Origin: Teratosphaeria epicoccoides
Lineage: Eukaryota > Ascomycota > Dothideomycetes > Mycosphaerellales > Teratosphaeriaceae
Assembly: GCA_021401465.1 (NCBI GenBank)
Contig: JADDMT010000045.1
Location: forward strand, 62,001-126,000
Reading direction: 5' to 3'
Length of the DNA stretch: 64,000 nucleotides
The position numbers and the translations under genes are program-made. Shown here in pieces: positions 23,083 through 34,019 of the stretch; position 1 is the stretch's first letter; the number at the start of each line of letters is the position of its first letter. Under the pieces are notes generated by a model. It saw nothing but the letters and a program-made list of their open reading frames with translations, did no database searches and was not told the origin of the DNA.

Positions 23083-24348
23083 ATGTCAGCCACCGAGTTG
23101 CTCACGCGCAAGCCCAGGAATATAGCTATCCATACCAATCCCAAGCACGAGCTTAATCTCAAAGATGGAGATATACCAGAGCCTGGTCCAGATGAATGCT
23201 TGGTACACGTTCGGGCAACAGGAATCTGTGGCTCGGACGTAGGTATCTCGATGAATACCAGACGCCTGAGACATTGACTGACTTGCCTCATCACTTCGTA
23301 GGTGCACTTATGGAAAGACGGCCACATTGGATCTTCTTGCGTAACGACTGAGCTGGGGCTAGGCCATGAATCTGCGGGGATCGTGGTGAAGATTGGTGCG
23401 AATGTGACCAATCTGAAATCGGGTACACAATTCCAAACTCTGCTTGTCGTGCCCATGGTTGACAAGACTCCCCTGCAGGCGACCGAGTGGCCCTCGAGTG
23501 TGGCATACCATGCAGCAAGCCTACTTGCAAATTCTGCCGTACAGGCGAATACCACCGCTGTCCCAACATCATCTTCTACAGCTCGCCTCCTATTGATGGA
23601 ACACTACGTCGCTATCATGTCCACCCTGCGACCTGGCTACATCCGCTCCCAGACAGCATTAGCTACGAAGAAGGCGCTCTTCTGGAGCCACTGTCCGTAG
23701 CGCTCGCGGGCATCGAACGGGCAGGATTACGCCTTGGGGATCCGCTAGTCATATGCGGCGCTGGACCCATCGGCATGGTCAGCCTGCTTGCTGCAAATGC
23801 GGCGGGCGCTGCGCCCATTGTGATCACTGACATCGATGTGAATCGACTGCAAACAGCAAAGAAGCTGGTACCCAGGGTGCAGACCTTCCAGATCCAGCCA
23901 GATGCCGATGCGCGGACGAACGCACGACACATCAAGAACGCCATGGGCATGGAGCCGAAGCTTGCTCTGGAGTGCACTGGTGTCCAAAGCAGTGTGCATA
24001 CTGCCATCTACGTTCGTTCTTGGCCCCATTCCCTTCTGTGATGGAACCCCACTAATGCAAAGTGGAGTACAGGCGTTGCAATTCGGCGGATTGGTCTATT
24101 GCATCGGATGTGGTGCAAGTGATCAGCAGATCCCATTCATGTATGCGTCCTTCCACGAGATCGACATCAAGTTCCAGTTCCGATATCACGAAACATACCC
24201 AAAGGCGATCCGGCTTGTCGCAGAAGGTCTGATCGATCTGAAACCTCTGGTGACACATCGCTTCACGCTCGAGCAAGGAATGGATGCTTTTTCAGCCGCA
24301 TCGACGCCAGCAGCAAGAGCCATCAAGGTTCAGTTGCTAGATGAATAA
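23083..24348 (+). CDS. Zinc polyol dehydrogenase, L-arabinitol 4-/xylitol dehydrogenase-like
   Basis: Four exons (23083-23238, 23302-23422, 23479-24011, 24073-24348) give 361 residues. It is a medium-chain zinc dehydrogenase that would oxidise a sugar alcohol with NAD(P). The catalytic zinc site is spelled by GICGSDVHLWKDGHIG (restored by splicing) and LGHESAG. The structural zinc site is ECGIPCSKPTCKFCRTGEYHRC in part, with its four close cysteines. The Rossmann motif is GAGPIGMVSLLAA. VHLWKDGHIG resembles fungal L-arabinitol 4-dehydrogenases of the pentose catabolic pathway more than sorbitol dehydrogenases, but the exact substrate cannot be read from sequence. An alternative in-frame ATG lies at 23047. 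It converges on a deacetylase relic. Confidence 0.88.
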
Positions 24349-24614
24349 AGCTTTGAGAAGCGACCGTCTCCAGTGTTGACACACGGCAGTATCGAGATAT
24401 CAGTCTTTGACCAGGGCGTGAACCCGCTTCTTCTTCCTCATGATGTCGGCTTGTTGCGGCACCCATGCCGCTTACCCATCCATAGCCTCATCAATGCCGG
24501 AATCGCCATCTTTGATAGTTGACCACTACCAGTCGATGATCCGTATCTAGAGACGATTGATTCGCGTTGGCAAGCAGGTAGCAACATCACCGAGCAGTGA
24601 AACACCACCACCAG

Positions 24615-25178
24615 TCAAATGCTGAATTGATGGCTGATACAACTGGAGGCAACAGTAGATCGTGCTTTTGACGGCTTGCCGCATGACGTCGTTTTCTCCA
24701 TTGCGGAAAACACAAGCAGAAGAGGAAGAGTTTTGTACGCCTGGCCGAAGTCCAGGGAGTGGGTATCCTGGCCGAATCGGTGTTCGATCTTTGAGGTCAA
24801 GGCGACCTTTCCTTTCGACAGATTGGCCCCAAGGACTCTGGCGTATATTATCTGGAGGATGTTGGACACGACGGCAATACTGACGTCATGCCGCCAGGCG
24901 TGCCATGCTATCTCATGACCTGCTTTGAGGATGGATCTAATGGCATCAGGATAGATGGAGAAGTTTGAAGATTCGCAGAAATATGTGGCTGTAATGTCAT
25001 GTTTCTGCAACAACGCAAGTATCTGCGGCAAGACTTCTGTGACAGAGTAGTGCTGTCCAATAGGCGTGTCCGTGGGCCACAGCCCGCGATCCAGGTCAGC
25101 AGCTTCGCCCATGTTGTCAAGGGTTACGGCAATGGCTGATTTCGCGCCATTTGGCCATCGAGTTGTCGAAGAAGCCAT
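24615..25178 (-). pseudogene. Truncated polysaccharide deacetylase (NodB fold)
   Basis: The first 105 residues are a clean N-terminal half of a fungal NodB-family deacetylase: VTLDNMGEAADLDRGLWPTD (metal-site Asp), LLQKHDITATYFCESSNFSIYPDAI in two blocks, and AGHEIAWHAWRHD (metal-site His pair). After this no frame, with or without a 47-nt candidate intron starting gtcagt, carries the Arg-Pro-Pro-Gly and later motifs of the family. Only about 270 bases remain before the convergent dehydrogenase gene. The usual protein is about 100 residues longer. I therefore call it truncated and probably non-functional; a divergent C-terminal exon cannot be fully excluded. Confidence 0.55.
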
Positions 25179-25546
25179 GGGCTATGATGAGCTCGCTGGA
25201 GAATAGAAGCAGAGTTTTCAGTTGATTTATGCAGGAGGAAGCGTGTGAGCTTCTGCGAGGACGACATTGTCGGTCAGGAATGGGTGCACGGGCCAACATC
25301 ACTCGAAATCGTGAGAAGTACTGTGACTTGCTGATGATAATGTCGTGCGCTGGCTGGAGTCGGACGTGGGGCACTGTCTCCTCGCAAAGTCATGGCCATG
25401 AAACTTTATCTAAATACGAAGTGAAGCTCAAATCAAAGTCTTTCGGCCCTGGTTAGCCCGTTCTTCACACCACACGATCAGGACCATGACACCTCACATC
25501 GACATGCACCCGCTGGAATCGCCTGCATTGTTGAACTTCAAGCACT

Positions 25547-26509
25547 CTACTCGTAAGTGACGACGACCTCCCCACTTGACGGAATGCTGACACTGGTGAG
25601 AACCTCATTCTGTTGAATATCGATAATGGTTGCGCCCGAGGTCACGGAGTAGGTAGTACCACTCTTCACGTATGTGGCATCGGTGAAGGTGACAGTGCCA
25701 AAGTCGGCGAAGGACACGAGCTCGCCGCCAGACTCGAAATCCTGTGGTCGTCCGTCAGCAAATCATGCAAGGTCAATGCGTTGAAAAGGAGCATACCTCG
25801 ACAATCCACTCCGCATTCGTCTCGCAAAGGGTACCGAGGTCAGCCGAGTTGGTAAAAGTGTGCGTAACACTCTGGCCAGTGGTCTCGTTCTCGATTGTGG
25901 CGGTGCCCGCAGTCGTGCTGGTCGCCTCGACTGTGGCAACGATCACATCACCGGCAGAGATGTCCATATCGAAGTCGTAGGCGTAGTCAGGGTACCACTC
26001 ATACCAGGCGTCAAAACCGACCTCATTACCCTCCACCAAGAAGTCAACGCCAGTCTGAAGAATGGCAGTCTCGCAGGTGTCGCCGTCGATGCCAACCCCT
26101 GATGCAGCATACATATGTATCAGTATATCGACTACAGAAAACATGATGCTGGGCAGGTAGACTCACAGGCTGAAGCAGCAGATTCGGTCCTTGAATTACC
26201 GCCACTCGGCGTGCTTGGAGTAGGTACGGTGAATCTGCCAGTGACCTGCGTGATGCCGGAGCTGATGACCACAGCACCAGCCCAGTTGGAGCTGTATTCG
26301 ACGTGCTTCTCATCGGTGCTTTGCAATTGGACAAAGTCATTGATGTTGGTTGTGTTGGCAGCCAAAGGACGCAAACTCTTGGATTGACCAGAGGCACGCC
26401 TCGAGATACGCTCGGCGCGGCGAGCGCCACGCTTCTCTGCCAGCTTGGAGGGAGCAGCAATGGCCGCGCTGGCAAGCAGCATAGCGCCGACGACGGATGT
26501 GACTTTCAT
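25547..26509 (-). CDS. Eqolisin (peptidase family G1), aspergillopepsin II-like secreted acid protease
   Basis: Three exons on the minus strand (26509-26167, 26098-25797, 25741-25547) give 279 residues. A signal peptide (MKVTSVVGAMLLASAAIAAP) and a basic propeptide (residues 20-50, several Arg) precede the mature enzyme at about residue 70 (YSSNWAGAVV). The catalytic Gln lies in DTCETAILQTGVDF (about residue 129) and the catalytic Glu in NAEWIVEDFES (about 215); the motif ASAWVGIDGD is rebuilt by the first splice. Such enzymes hydrolyse proteins at very acid pH outside the cell. A TATA-like element lies about 110 bases upstream. Nothing is missing. Confidence 0.93.
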
Positions 26510-27120
26510 ATTGGCTGATTGGAGGTCGTAGAACGATTGAATAGATGTGGTAATTCTGCGAAGCGAGAGCTGATGCTGAAAGGATGGCAGACGGAGATGA
26601 AGCGACTACAGCGTCTTCTTATATCGGCCTGTAGCATCTTCCCGGCCGACATGATGGGCAGCCCGCCACTCACAACACCGAAGATATCGAGCCGACGTAG
26701 CATGCGTCCGAGACATCGAGTTTCGGTGAGGTTGTCCAATATGGGCAGCTCCAACAAAGATACCAGCAGATACACCAGTCGCGTGGTCTCTTGTGGTCCC
26801 AGTGTATTTTGCATATTGCCTGCATAGGATGCCTGCCGAATAAGTCCGAAACCGCTTGGCCCAGATAGCATCAGGCTCCGGGCGATCATCGCTGGGAGCC
26901 TTGCAAGTATGAACAGAGTCATGGAACTGAGCAGCCAAAGGCCTATCCAAAGGACAAGCCACAGAAGGACTGTATGACCCTTCGCTCTGGAGCACGCCAA
27001 CGGCCCGTCAGCATATGTCTCTAGATATACATGCGTCGAAACCTTCGCACAATAAGGAGCCGATAGATCATGCGCCATAGACGCCGGCGATGGGTCGTGG
27101 AGAGTCGTTGCAGCTGACAT
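26506..27120 (-). CDS. Possible membrane-protein ORF upstream of the eqolisin
   Basis: An uninterrupted frame of 204 codons from an ATG at 27120 ends just before the eqolisin start codon. It has one strong hydrophobic segment (HTVLLWLVLWIGLWLLSSMT, about residues 52-75) followed by a block SGPSGFGLIRQASYAGNMQN. I do not recognise a family. It overlaps the region where the eqolisin promoter must lie, including the TATA-like site near 26616, so it could be a chance frame or the C-terminal exon of a decayed membrane-protein gene. Confidence 0.25.
   Translation of the reverse strand: MSAATTLHDPSPASMAHDLSAPYCAKVSTHVYLETYADGPLACSRAKGHTVLLWLVLWIGLWLLSSMTLFILARLPAMIARSLMLSGPSGFGLIRQASYAGNMQNTLGPQETTRLVYLLVSLLELPILDNLTETRCLGRMLRRLDIFGVVSGGLPIMSAGKMLQADIRRRCSRFISVCHPFSISSRFAELPHLFNRSTTSNQPI
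26616..26625 (-). promoter_or_regulatory. TATA-like element of the eqolisin gene
   Basis: Read on the minus strand the motif is cgatataaga, 107-116 bases before the eqolisin start codon. Its position would fit a transcription start some 70-80 bases before the ATG. Confidence 0.35.
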
Positions 27121-27129
27121 TGAGATCAC

Positions 27130-28789
27130 TGATCACTGGCTGAAATGTCTCGGCCAAATGAATGGCCTTGTTGTTGCTGTCTTGTGTGGAGTTGCCGCGA
27201 AGGTTGGACGCTCATATGGGCACTGTTTTGTGTTGAGATAAGGCCATGTGGCATTGTGATAGGCTGCTCCTGTCAAGCGATGCCAAGTCTTCAGGTACGG
27301 TATTCGCAGGTGTGACAGAGGCAGCCAGGCGCTCGAAGCCCTTCATGAACGGAAGACGCAACCTATGAGCCACGTATCGTGCCGAAGCTTTTAGTGGTTC
27401 TGTCTACCGGCAGCACGCCAAAGTTATGCGCTCCAGACCTATCGAAAGACCCGGTGTCGTAGGGAGCTTTGAACAGTCCCTGAAAGCACAGCACCACAGG
27501 TCACGGACCTCAGGGGGCGCCGCGTAATGTCTTGTTCAAGGGCATATTCTGAGGTGGTCCTGATTGCTGATCTCCTGCTACTTTGCAAACGAAGTCCGTC
27601 ATGGGCATAATCAGTGCCTGTGCAGCGTTCGGACGCCTCTTGCGTAGGGCCGTTTGCTCATCTGCAGCTTTGTGTGACGATCGGCACTGTATGGTCGTGT
27701 GCACCTGAGAGCGCCCTAGGCGAAGCATAGGCGAGTATCCAATATCGCCCATGCAAGATAACATAGTCGTTGAAAACGAGGTTAGCCAGCGAATTCCAAA
27801 GCAATAATGCCCGGCAGGGCTTAACTCAGGTATTCGGACGGCCACACTTCAAGGTGTACGCATTACTGGCGTGATGTCCCACCCCATGGTAGGGGACGCC
27901 GAGGAAGGACAGGCGATGCAGGCCTGTCATACTGTTTTTACGGAGTCGTAGTGAGGATAGCGCTGGCGAAGCGCCCACCCTTCAGGTGCATTTGGTGGGC
28001 CGCTGGTATCCGAGGAAGATATGGGTGGGACCGAACTATGGCTTATCTTTGCGGAAGGGTCAGCACCTACTTCCCTGGGCTTGGCGTTGCCTTCGTGATG
28101 GATCGCTGATCAACGCTGCACGCGACGTTTTGACCATCGCAATCTATACACTGGGTTGTTATCTGTCCTCGCAGGCCTCACGAGAACTTCTCAATCCATC
28201 TTGGGCAACACCCGGAGGCGTCGAGCTACAGTGACTGGCCTGAACCCATGACAGGGTAGCATTGAAAGCCCTTCGATTTGATATTCGCTGGGTAGGCGCG
28301 TTCTGCGAGCAAACGACAGATCGCATTGCTGGGCACTTGATGGGCAGGTGTCTATTTTGAAGAGTTCGACGATATCTATGGTCGGGTCTCAGGCAGCTGA
28401 GAGCATCTGTGAACCAAGAACCAAGGAATAAAGGCATTGCTCTGGAGGTAAGTACCTTATTATTCTAGGAGGTATGTCCCGCCGCTCGGGCCAGCTGCAC
28501 TGTCACGACGCGAATGCTTCTCACGATGGATCTCAAAGCAGTCGAACCACGACGCTTGCATGACAATGAGACTGCGATTACGAGGCGTCTCGCAAGTTCA
28601 AGAGCTTCGAGCACATGAGAACAGGCCATTAATCAGGCCGACTCTGTCCACAAGTCCACGTTCGTGCTCCTCCTCTCTCTATGCCATTTTAGAACATCAA
28701 GCAGCCCGCGAGAAGGTCCATAAGTCGCATTGGAGCTTCTCGTAAGGAGCGAGTTGCTAGACTATTCTACCGCGTTGCTCTGATCAATC
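27130..28789. other. Gene-poor stretch, no gene recognised
   Basis: Only short open frames without domains, signal peptides or splice support occur on either strand. This begins a 4.4-kb interval without any intact gene, which further on holds pseudogene relics. Confidence 0.4.
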
Positions 28790-29140
28790 CTTCAGCTAGA
28801 ATTTCTTGCCAGTCAACCCGGCCACATTCCAAAACGATACAAAGTTGACAATGAGCAACATCGCGATGACTCTCTCAACTGCAAGGCATTTCGTATTCCG
28901 GTGCATAGTTTCGCACATTCGCCATTCCCATCTTGACGCCGGTGCGTCTCTCGTTGGCCTTCAAGATCAAGATTTCCAGCACCATATCCTAAGTCCCCAT
29001 ATGTGTTCCGGATAGCTGGCCGATGATCATGCAACTGCTGACTGTGCTGCGCGGGTCCTGCACTGCGGATTGTAGAGAGTTTACAATGTCTGGTGGGGAC
29101 TGCAGGAGGAGGTTGCAATGGCCTTCTCGCGGTCTGCACA
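28790..29140 (-). pseudogene. Relic of an unidentified membrane protein (C-terminal part)
   Basis: On the minus strand one frame reads coherently from PPDIVNSLQSAVQDPRS through MIIGQLSGTHMGT, a TAG, then ILILKANERRTGVKMGMANV and RNYAPEYEMP. After a one-base shift it continues AVERVIAMLLIVNFVSFWNV to AGLTGKKF and a stop. This looks like a C-terminal domain with a terminal membrane helix, carrying one nonsense codon and one frameshift. The family is not recognised. Upstream (29140-29760, minus) further hydrophobic scraps such as SLLGVLLGL occur but cannot be joined. Confidence 0.3.
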
Positions 29141-30009
29141 TCTGTCTAGCATACGAAGGCACCCAGCGATTGACAGAGACACAAAAGTCCTACACAGAAT
29201 GATGAGTAGCTACATTGGCACGGTGGTCATGTCAGTAGTGTTCACTCGTTCAGCTCAGAGACCCAGTAGCACGCCAAGCAAGCTCGACCCCAAACAAGAC
29301 AGCCTCTTGCTCGTGCATAACCGCTGCTGCTGCCGACTGGAACCCGAATCTATATCTGCCCGCGGACGAGTGGTAATCACACAATGTGCAAAAGCACATC
29401 TCTCCATTTCGGCGCTGGGTCTCGTGCTGTCGAATGAAATTCCAGCAGTAGGAAGCAGTCAAGGAGGTTGTCGTTCGAAAACGGATGGGCTCCAACGAAG
29501 TCAACGATTCCCGATCCAAAGTGACCCATCGATGTGGTTGCTTCAGCCCAATCGCCATGTACGTGCAACTGCAGGCGTTGCTACCTCCAGCGCTGCCAAG
29601 GTCTTCTGTCCGTGCACGCGCGCTCTTAAGTCGCGTCACACCTATTCTCATCACTCATGTTCTCCAACTGGCGGCTCGACCGCTTGCTCCCGGCTTTATC
29701 GATGTAGCGGGCGTGATCAAGACCGAGACATTGCTCAACTTTCTGTCTATCTAATCGAGCTGGACACCGTGTGACAGACCTACCTTCGCCAGCTGTTTTA
29801 CGGAACTGCGCGCGGACCGAAGCTTCTGATTCGGGTTTGCGCAAAAGCCACACCTGCGCAAGAGAAGCTGGATCCATACTATTCAGTGGCCGATGGGTCG
29901 TCGAATGAAGAAGGAACGGACGAATCGCTCCCTTTCTGCCGCAGAGGACTCAATTACTTCTATTGAGCCCTGATATGCAGTCTTTGTTCCTTGGCTTAGT
30001 GATGGCAAT
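29141..30009. other. No intact gene; possible upstream scraps of relics
   Basis: A 218-codon plus frame (29118-29774) and a 134-codon minus frame (29250-29654) overlap each other and show no domain or signal. Hydrophobic minus-strand scraps may belong to the membrane-protein relic at 28790-29140. Nothing else can be supported. Confidence 0.3.
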
Positions 30010-31032
30010 CGATCCAGATATGGCGCTTTCGCCCTGCTGGTGCTATGTCCACACGTCCAGGGACTTTTTATAGATTGGCAAGACTCCGAGCCCGATCTGG
30101 ACCTCGAGGAGCTTTGGTAGCAAGACGAAGAATGATTGATGTCACCTCATGAAAGTCGGCAGAAATGGGTGCATAAGCTTGTGAGGTGGCAATCTCTGGA
30201 GTACGGCAACTCAGCAGACCAAAAACTCCTCTTCTCGCATTTGAGACAATCTATGTTCAACAACAATGTTCTGGAGCCGCAAGCCCACGGTTGAGTCGTC
30301 CAAAGGCTGGAGAATAAAACGTAATTATGGCGCCCTGCCAATCCGGAGGTTGAACAGTCTGCCCAGCAGAATTGAGCGGATCAACATTCAAGAGGCTCAT
30401 CTCGACACCGACGGCATACGAGCTCTGCCGTCACCCTGGTTCAAATTCCTGCGCGAGCTATCGATTATCTGTACCTACGAGGCCTTGGCTGGCCTGATGC
30501 CTTCGACATAGACTTTGCCGATTTTGGCATTGCCTTCAGGGCCACTGAGGCGCCTCTTGAGCGGCTGTCGCTTCACACTGAGGGCCCACTGCATTGGCGT
30601 CGCGGCGGTATATCCGCCAAATGCACATCTTTGACATCGCTGGGGAGCTCGAGAACTCTTCAACACCTGCGTGAGCTGTTCATTGACGACACGGCCATGT
30701 TCGGGCCAGAGTATGTCGAGGAGGGATATGAAATATAGCCTGATAAGGCACCTCTGTGGCTTGCTGACATGCTGCCGTCTGCGCTTGAGCAGCCGTGAAT
30801 ATTCGCCTGTCAGCAGGTCACCGAGTCCAAGAGAGATGACGATGCTGTGACCCAATACGGTCTTCAAGACGAGATGCATGTTCTGGATCGCCAAATCTTC
30901 TGGGCTGTATCTGATGCTCGACTGGCGGCGCTGCGCAAGATTACGCGCTGCTACCATTCAGAACATTTGGAGGCTGGTTACCCACGAAGTATACAAAGAA
31001 TTTCCGCGGCTGGCACATCAATGTCGCGGTAG
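30010..31032 (+). pseudogene. F-box/LRR-like pseudogene
   Basis: Coherent protein text runs along the plus strand but is broken repeatedly. It starts YGAFALLVLCPHVQGLFIDW near 30019, then switches frame to NSLPSRIERINIQEAHLDTD (near 30350) and LRELSI. It shifts again near 30465 to RGLGWPDAFDIDFADFG, LERLSLHTEG, LQHLRELFIDD and FGPEYVEEG, meets TAG at 30736-30738 and TGA at 30796-30798, and continues DDDAVTQYGLQDEMHVLD and LAALRKITRCYHSEHLEAGY to a TAG at 31030. The pattern 'cluster of Leu, then LEKLSL/LREL' resembles the C-terminal leucine-rich part of fungal F-box-like proteins of unknown function. At least two frameshifts and two nonsense codons make it non-functional. Confidence 0.6.
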
Positions 31033-31579
31033 AAGACCGGAGAGGATGTCGGCATACCATGACGAAGCGTGTGCAGGCAATCGATGGCAAGGATACTGTC
31101 CTGAATGACTCGGATTGCCAGCAGAGCGCGTGAAGGCTAAGTCGATTCGAACATCAACGATCGAGCTTGGTGAGCTCGCATCGCGGGGTATCTCCGGGTT
31201 TCGACGCACTTTCCAGTATCAGAGGCAGTTCCTGGCCCCGTCATGGCCATGTCGAGTATGCGCAAGGCTGTAGAGGCGTCGCTGTGGTCTATCAGAGCCG
31301 CGCCGCGTTTGGAAACTTTATTATTGACACCGTCACATGCTTCGAAAGAATCTTGAAGACCTTGGGATACCGCTCGTCGACAGACTTGAGGGAAGCAACA
31401 TAGACACCTGCGTGTATAGGATGCTGCTCGAAAATTTATGATACAACAGAGGCCTCGAGGAACAGTGTTCTCTATAGCAATAGCAAAGCACCCTCCCACG
31501 TGTACAGCTACCAAGTCAGCCCACACACTATGCCGGCCCTTCCGTAGACCCCGCGAGCTTCTGCAGGCCCCTTGGAAAC
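31033..31579. other. No gene recognised
   Basis: This interval follows the F-box-like relic. A 148-codon minus frame (31137-31583) has no domain and overlaps the end of the 2EXR-type gene only by its first codons. No other signal is seen. Confidence 0.35.
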
Positions 31580-32385
31580 TCACCTGGTTTTCGTTGCTTC
31601 AGCGAAGACTTCCTTCACGAGCTGCAAAAGCTCTGGCAGTAGCTCCGCAGCTTTCTTGACAGAAGCTAATATCGTTAGCAGCTGAATGCAAGTGCTCTCT
31701 GGCAAATGCACTTACCCCGAGTGGCTTGAACCCGTAAAGCCTTTGGCAATGAAGTCTGCACCCAGTTGCCATTTGATCGCTTATGTATTGCCGCCCCACC
31801 ATCGTATTGGTCGTTGTAGCAACCCAAGAGCTCCACACTAATCATCTTTGGCTTGATAGTTCGAAAGCAATGGCGAAGCCCTGGCAGAATGTCCTGATAC
31901 TCTGCACGACTTTCACGCCATGGCAATGATAAGACAAGCCATCGGACCCTTTGCATAGCAACAGCTGCCTTTGACAAGACGATGGACATCTGTATCGCAA
32001 AGTCCTGATCATCCTCTCGCCGCGAAGGCCACGCTACTTTCATCGTCCTGAGATGCCTGATCCGCCAGAATTGGTCCAGGTCAATAGCCGCCGGCCAGCT
32101 CGTTGATCCTTTGTGGTTAAATGATAGCGCCAGGCGTAGAGGCCGGTACAGGATGCAGTGAGCCTCTACGTAAATCTGATGGCATGTGCGCAGGATTGCC
32201 GGGTGACAGGTGCGGTGCCGCTGCCTCAGCTTGGTGGAGACATGTATCGCGGCTTCTCTGCCTTCCGGCAGCGGTGCGAGGTCGATGTGCAGAAGCGGTA
32301 CGGAAAGAAGCTCTTCGTAAATGCGTAGTCGTAATTCAGGGGGCAGCTCAAGGAGGCGACAACATCGAGCTGCGATCATCGCCAT
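31580..32385 (-). CDS. 2EXR/F-box-like domain protein
   Basis: Exons 32385-31716 and 31665-31580 (minus strand) give 251 residues. The N-terminus has the fungal 2EXR/F-box-like signature: RLLELPPELRLRIYEELLS, then HPAILRTCHQIYVEAHCILY. Such proteins are expanded in Dothideomycetes and their roles are unknown. The 50-nt intron has a consensus gtaagt donor; without it the frame ends earlier with a Cys-rich tail, while splicing gives a plausible amphipathic helix (SVKKAAELLPELLQLVKEVF). I chose ATG at 32385; another lies two codons downstream. The gene is intact, unlike the F-box-like relic next to it. Confidence 0.75.
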
Positions 32386-32814
32386 CGTATTGATTATGAC
32401 CACTGAGTGGTACCTTAATCTGGATGAAAGTCTTGTGGAGGAACATCAATGGCGTGACTTTGGCGTCAAGAAGGAGGAAAGCGCAGACAACCTCCAGCTC
32501 GTCGAGCTTGGCGGCAGGAGCCGAGACCTTGAGTAGGAAGGCACTCTCAGCGCTGATGAAATTTTTTTTTACAGTCCTTGAGGTCGTGGAAGATCAACAA
32601 GATAGATTCCGTGTACTTTCAGCAATGCAAGGGAAGCTCCTGGCGGAGGTTATAGTCGCACCAGGCCAGGAATTTTTCCAAGGCTGTCGAGGCAGGTCCT
32701 CTCACGTACACTTTATCGCCATAGCGCCATCCCCAATGTATGCATGCATGATGTACATTCACCGAATCGCGTCTGTTGGGGCTCAATATTCTGCCCTCAT
32801 CTTCCAGCCGTGCC
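32386..32814. other. Upstream region of the 2EXR-type gene and 3' flank of the proteasome gene
   Basis: No gene is recognised. A run of ten T followed by acag lies near 32563. Short plus-strand frames have no features. Confidence 0.4.
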
Positions 32815-33684
32815 CTACGATACAGTGCCCTCGCCTTCTATCCTCCCAACGCAAGTCTTCATCTCGTCGTCTCCATACACCCGGAAGCCCTTGTCCTTTG
32901 TAACGCTCGCCAGCTGTACGTTCTTCGCGTCCAGCTTCTCTTCCATGACCTGCTTCAACGTCTTCAGCACCAGATCTTCGGCTTCTGCGAGCGTAAGTGA
33001 GCGATGGTATGAAGACTGTAGTTCAGCTTGTGCGCCTTCCGAGCCGGAGCCAATGGCCTTGGCGTCGTATTTGTAGAAGGTGCCCGAGGGCTCGGCGTGA
33101 TAACTACAGACATATTGGTCAGCCATTTATGCATCATGTTATGTCGCAGCTTGCTCTTACAGTGATGGCCCATCCTCATCGTAACCGGCAATGAGCAGCG
33201 CCACACCGAACGGCCTGCTCATGATGCTCTCCTCCTCCTCACCACTCGCACTCTCTCCGAACCTCAACGCCAGATCACAAATCGCCTGCGTGCAGCTCTC
33301 TACTCGTATCGCCTCGCTGTAGTTGAATGCGTGGCTCTGGCTCGTCACCCGTGCGTGCTCGATCATACTCCTCGCATCTGCCTGCAGACCACTCATCGCA
33401 CACCCAATATGCCTGTCAATCTCAACGACCTTCTCGACGGAAGATGCTTCGAGGAGGGACGACGTTATGCGCTTCTCGACACCAAGCACAGTGCCTTCGG
33501 AGGTGGTGATGCCGATGGCGGTACTTCCGAGTTTGATGGCTTCGAGGGAGTATTCGACTTGGAAAAGACGGCCTTCGGGCGAGAACGTGTTGATTCCACG
33601 GTCTACATACGTTCATCAGTATAGCTCAAGCATCGATCGCAGCATGATGGAGCGCATACCATATTCTGAACGCGCGATGAACAT
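32815..33684 (-). CDS. PUP2: 20S proteasome subunit alpha-5
   Basis: Minus-strand exons 33684-33660, 33602-33161 and 33103-32815 give 251 residues. The first splice makes MFIARSEYDRGINTFSPEG, followed by RLFQVEYSLEAIKLGSTAIG, the alpha-subunit signature, and TSEGTVLGVEKRITSSLLE. The later block IMSRPFGVALLIAGYDEDGP and the C-terminal helix LTLAEAEDLVLKTLKQVMEE are as in Pup2/PSMA5. The protein is a structural, non-catalytic subunit of the outer ring of the 20S core in nucleus and cytosol. The first coding exon is only 25 nt. It is divergently paired with SPC97. Confidence 0.95.
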
Positions 33685-34019
33685 ATTGGTGATGTTGTTT
33701 CTTATGATCCAGCGGTGAATGTAGCAGAGAACTGGCTTGCTGTCCTTGAGTCCTGCCTACGGGTCTTCTGTTGCGACGCAAACTGTTCTAAATGGTCAAT
33801 CTGGAGAAGGGGAGTTGCGATGGTCGATGTTCAGTCGCATGTGACGAGAGCTTCTACATGTAGGCAATGGAGCTTGACGACAGCTCGAGAGGCTCTGCGG
33901 ACAATAATGCCGCCGGTGTGAACGCCAAATGGGCGCGTCGCGGGGTGCCGTGCGTCAGAACATCAAATCGGGAAGGAGCGACATAGGTAAACACTGTTTA
34001 TAAGGTATGAACTTTCACG
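33685..34019. promoter_or_regulatory. Bidirectional promoter between PUP2 and SPC97
   Basis: Only 335 bases separate the start codons of the proteasome alpha-5 gene (minus) and the Spc97 gene (plus), so both promoters must lie here. No TATA box or proteasome-associated (PACE-like GGTGGCAAA) element was recognised by eye. Confidence 0.5.

Noticed and set aside
29118..29774. 218-codon plus-strand frame
   Set aside because: Overlaps opposed frames and lies in a region of relics; no domain.
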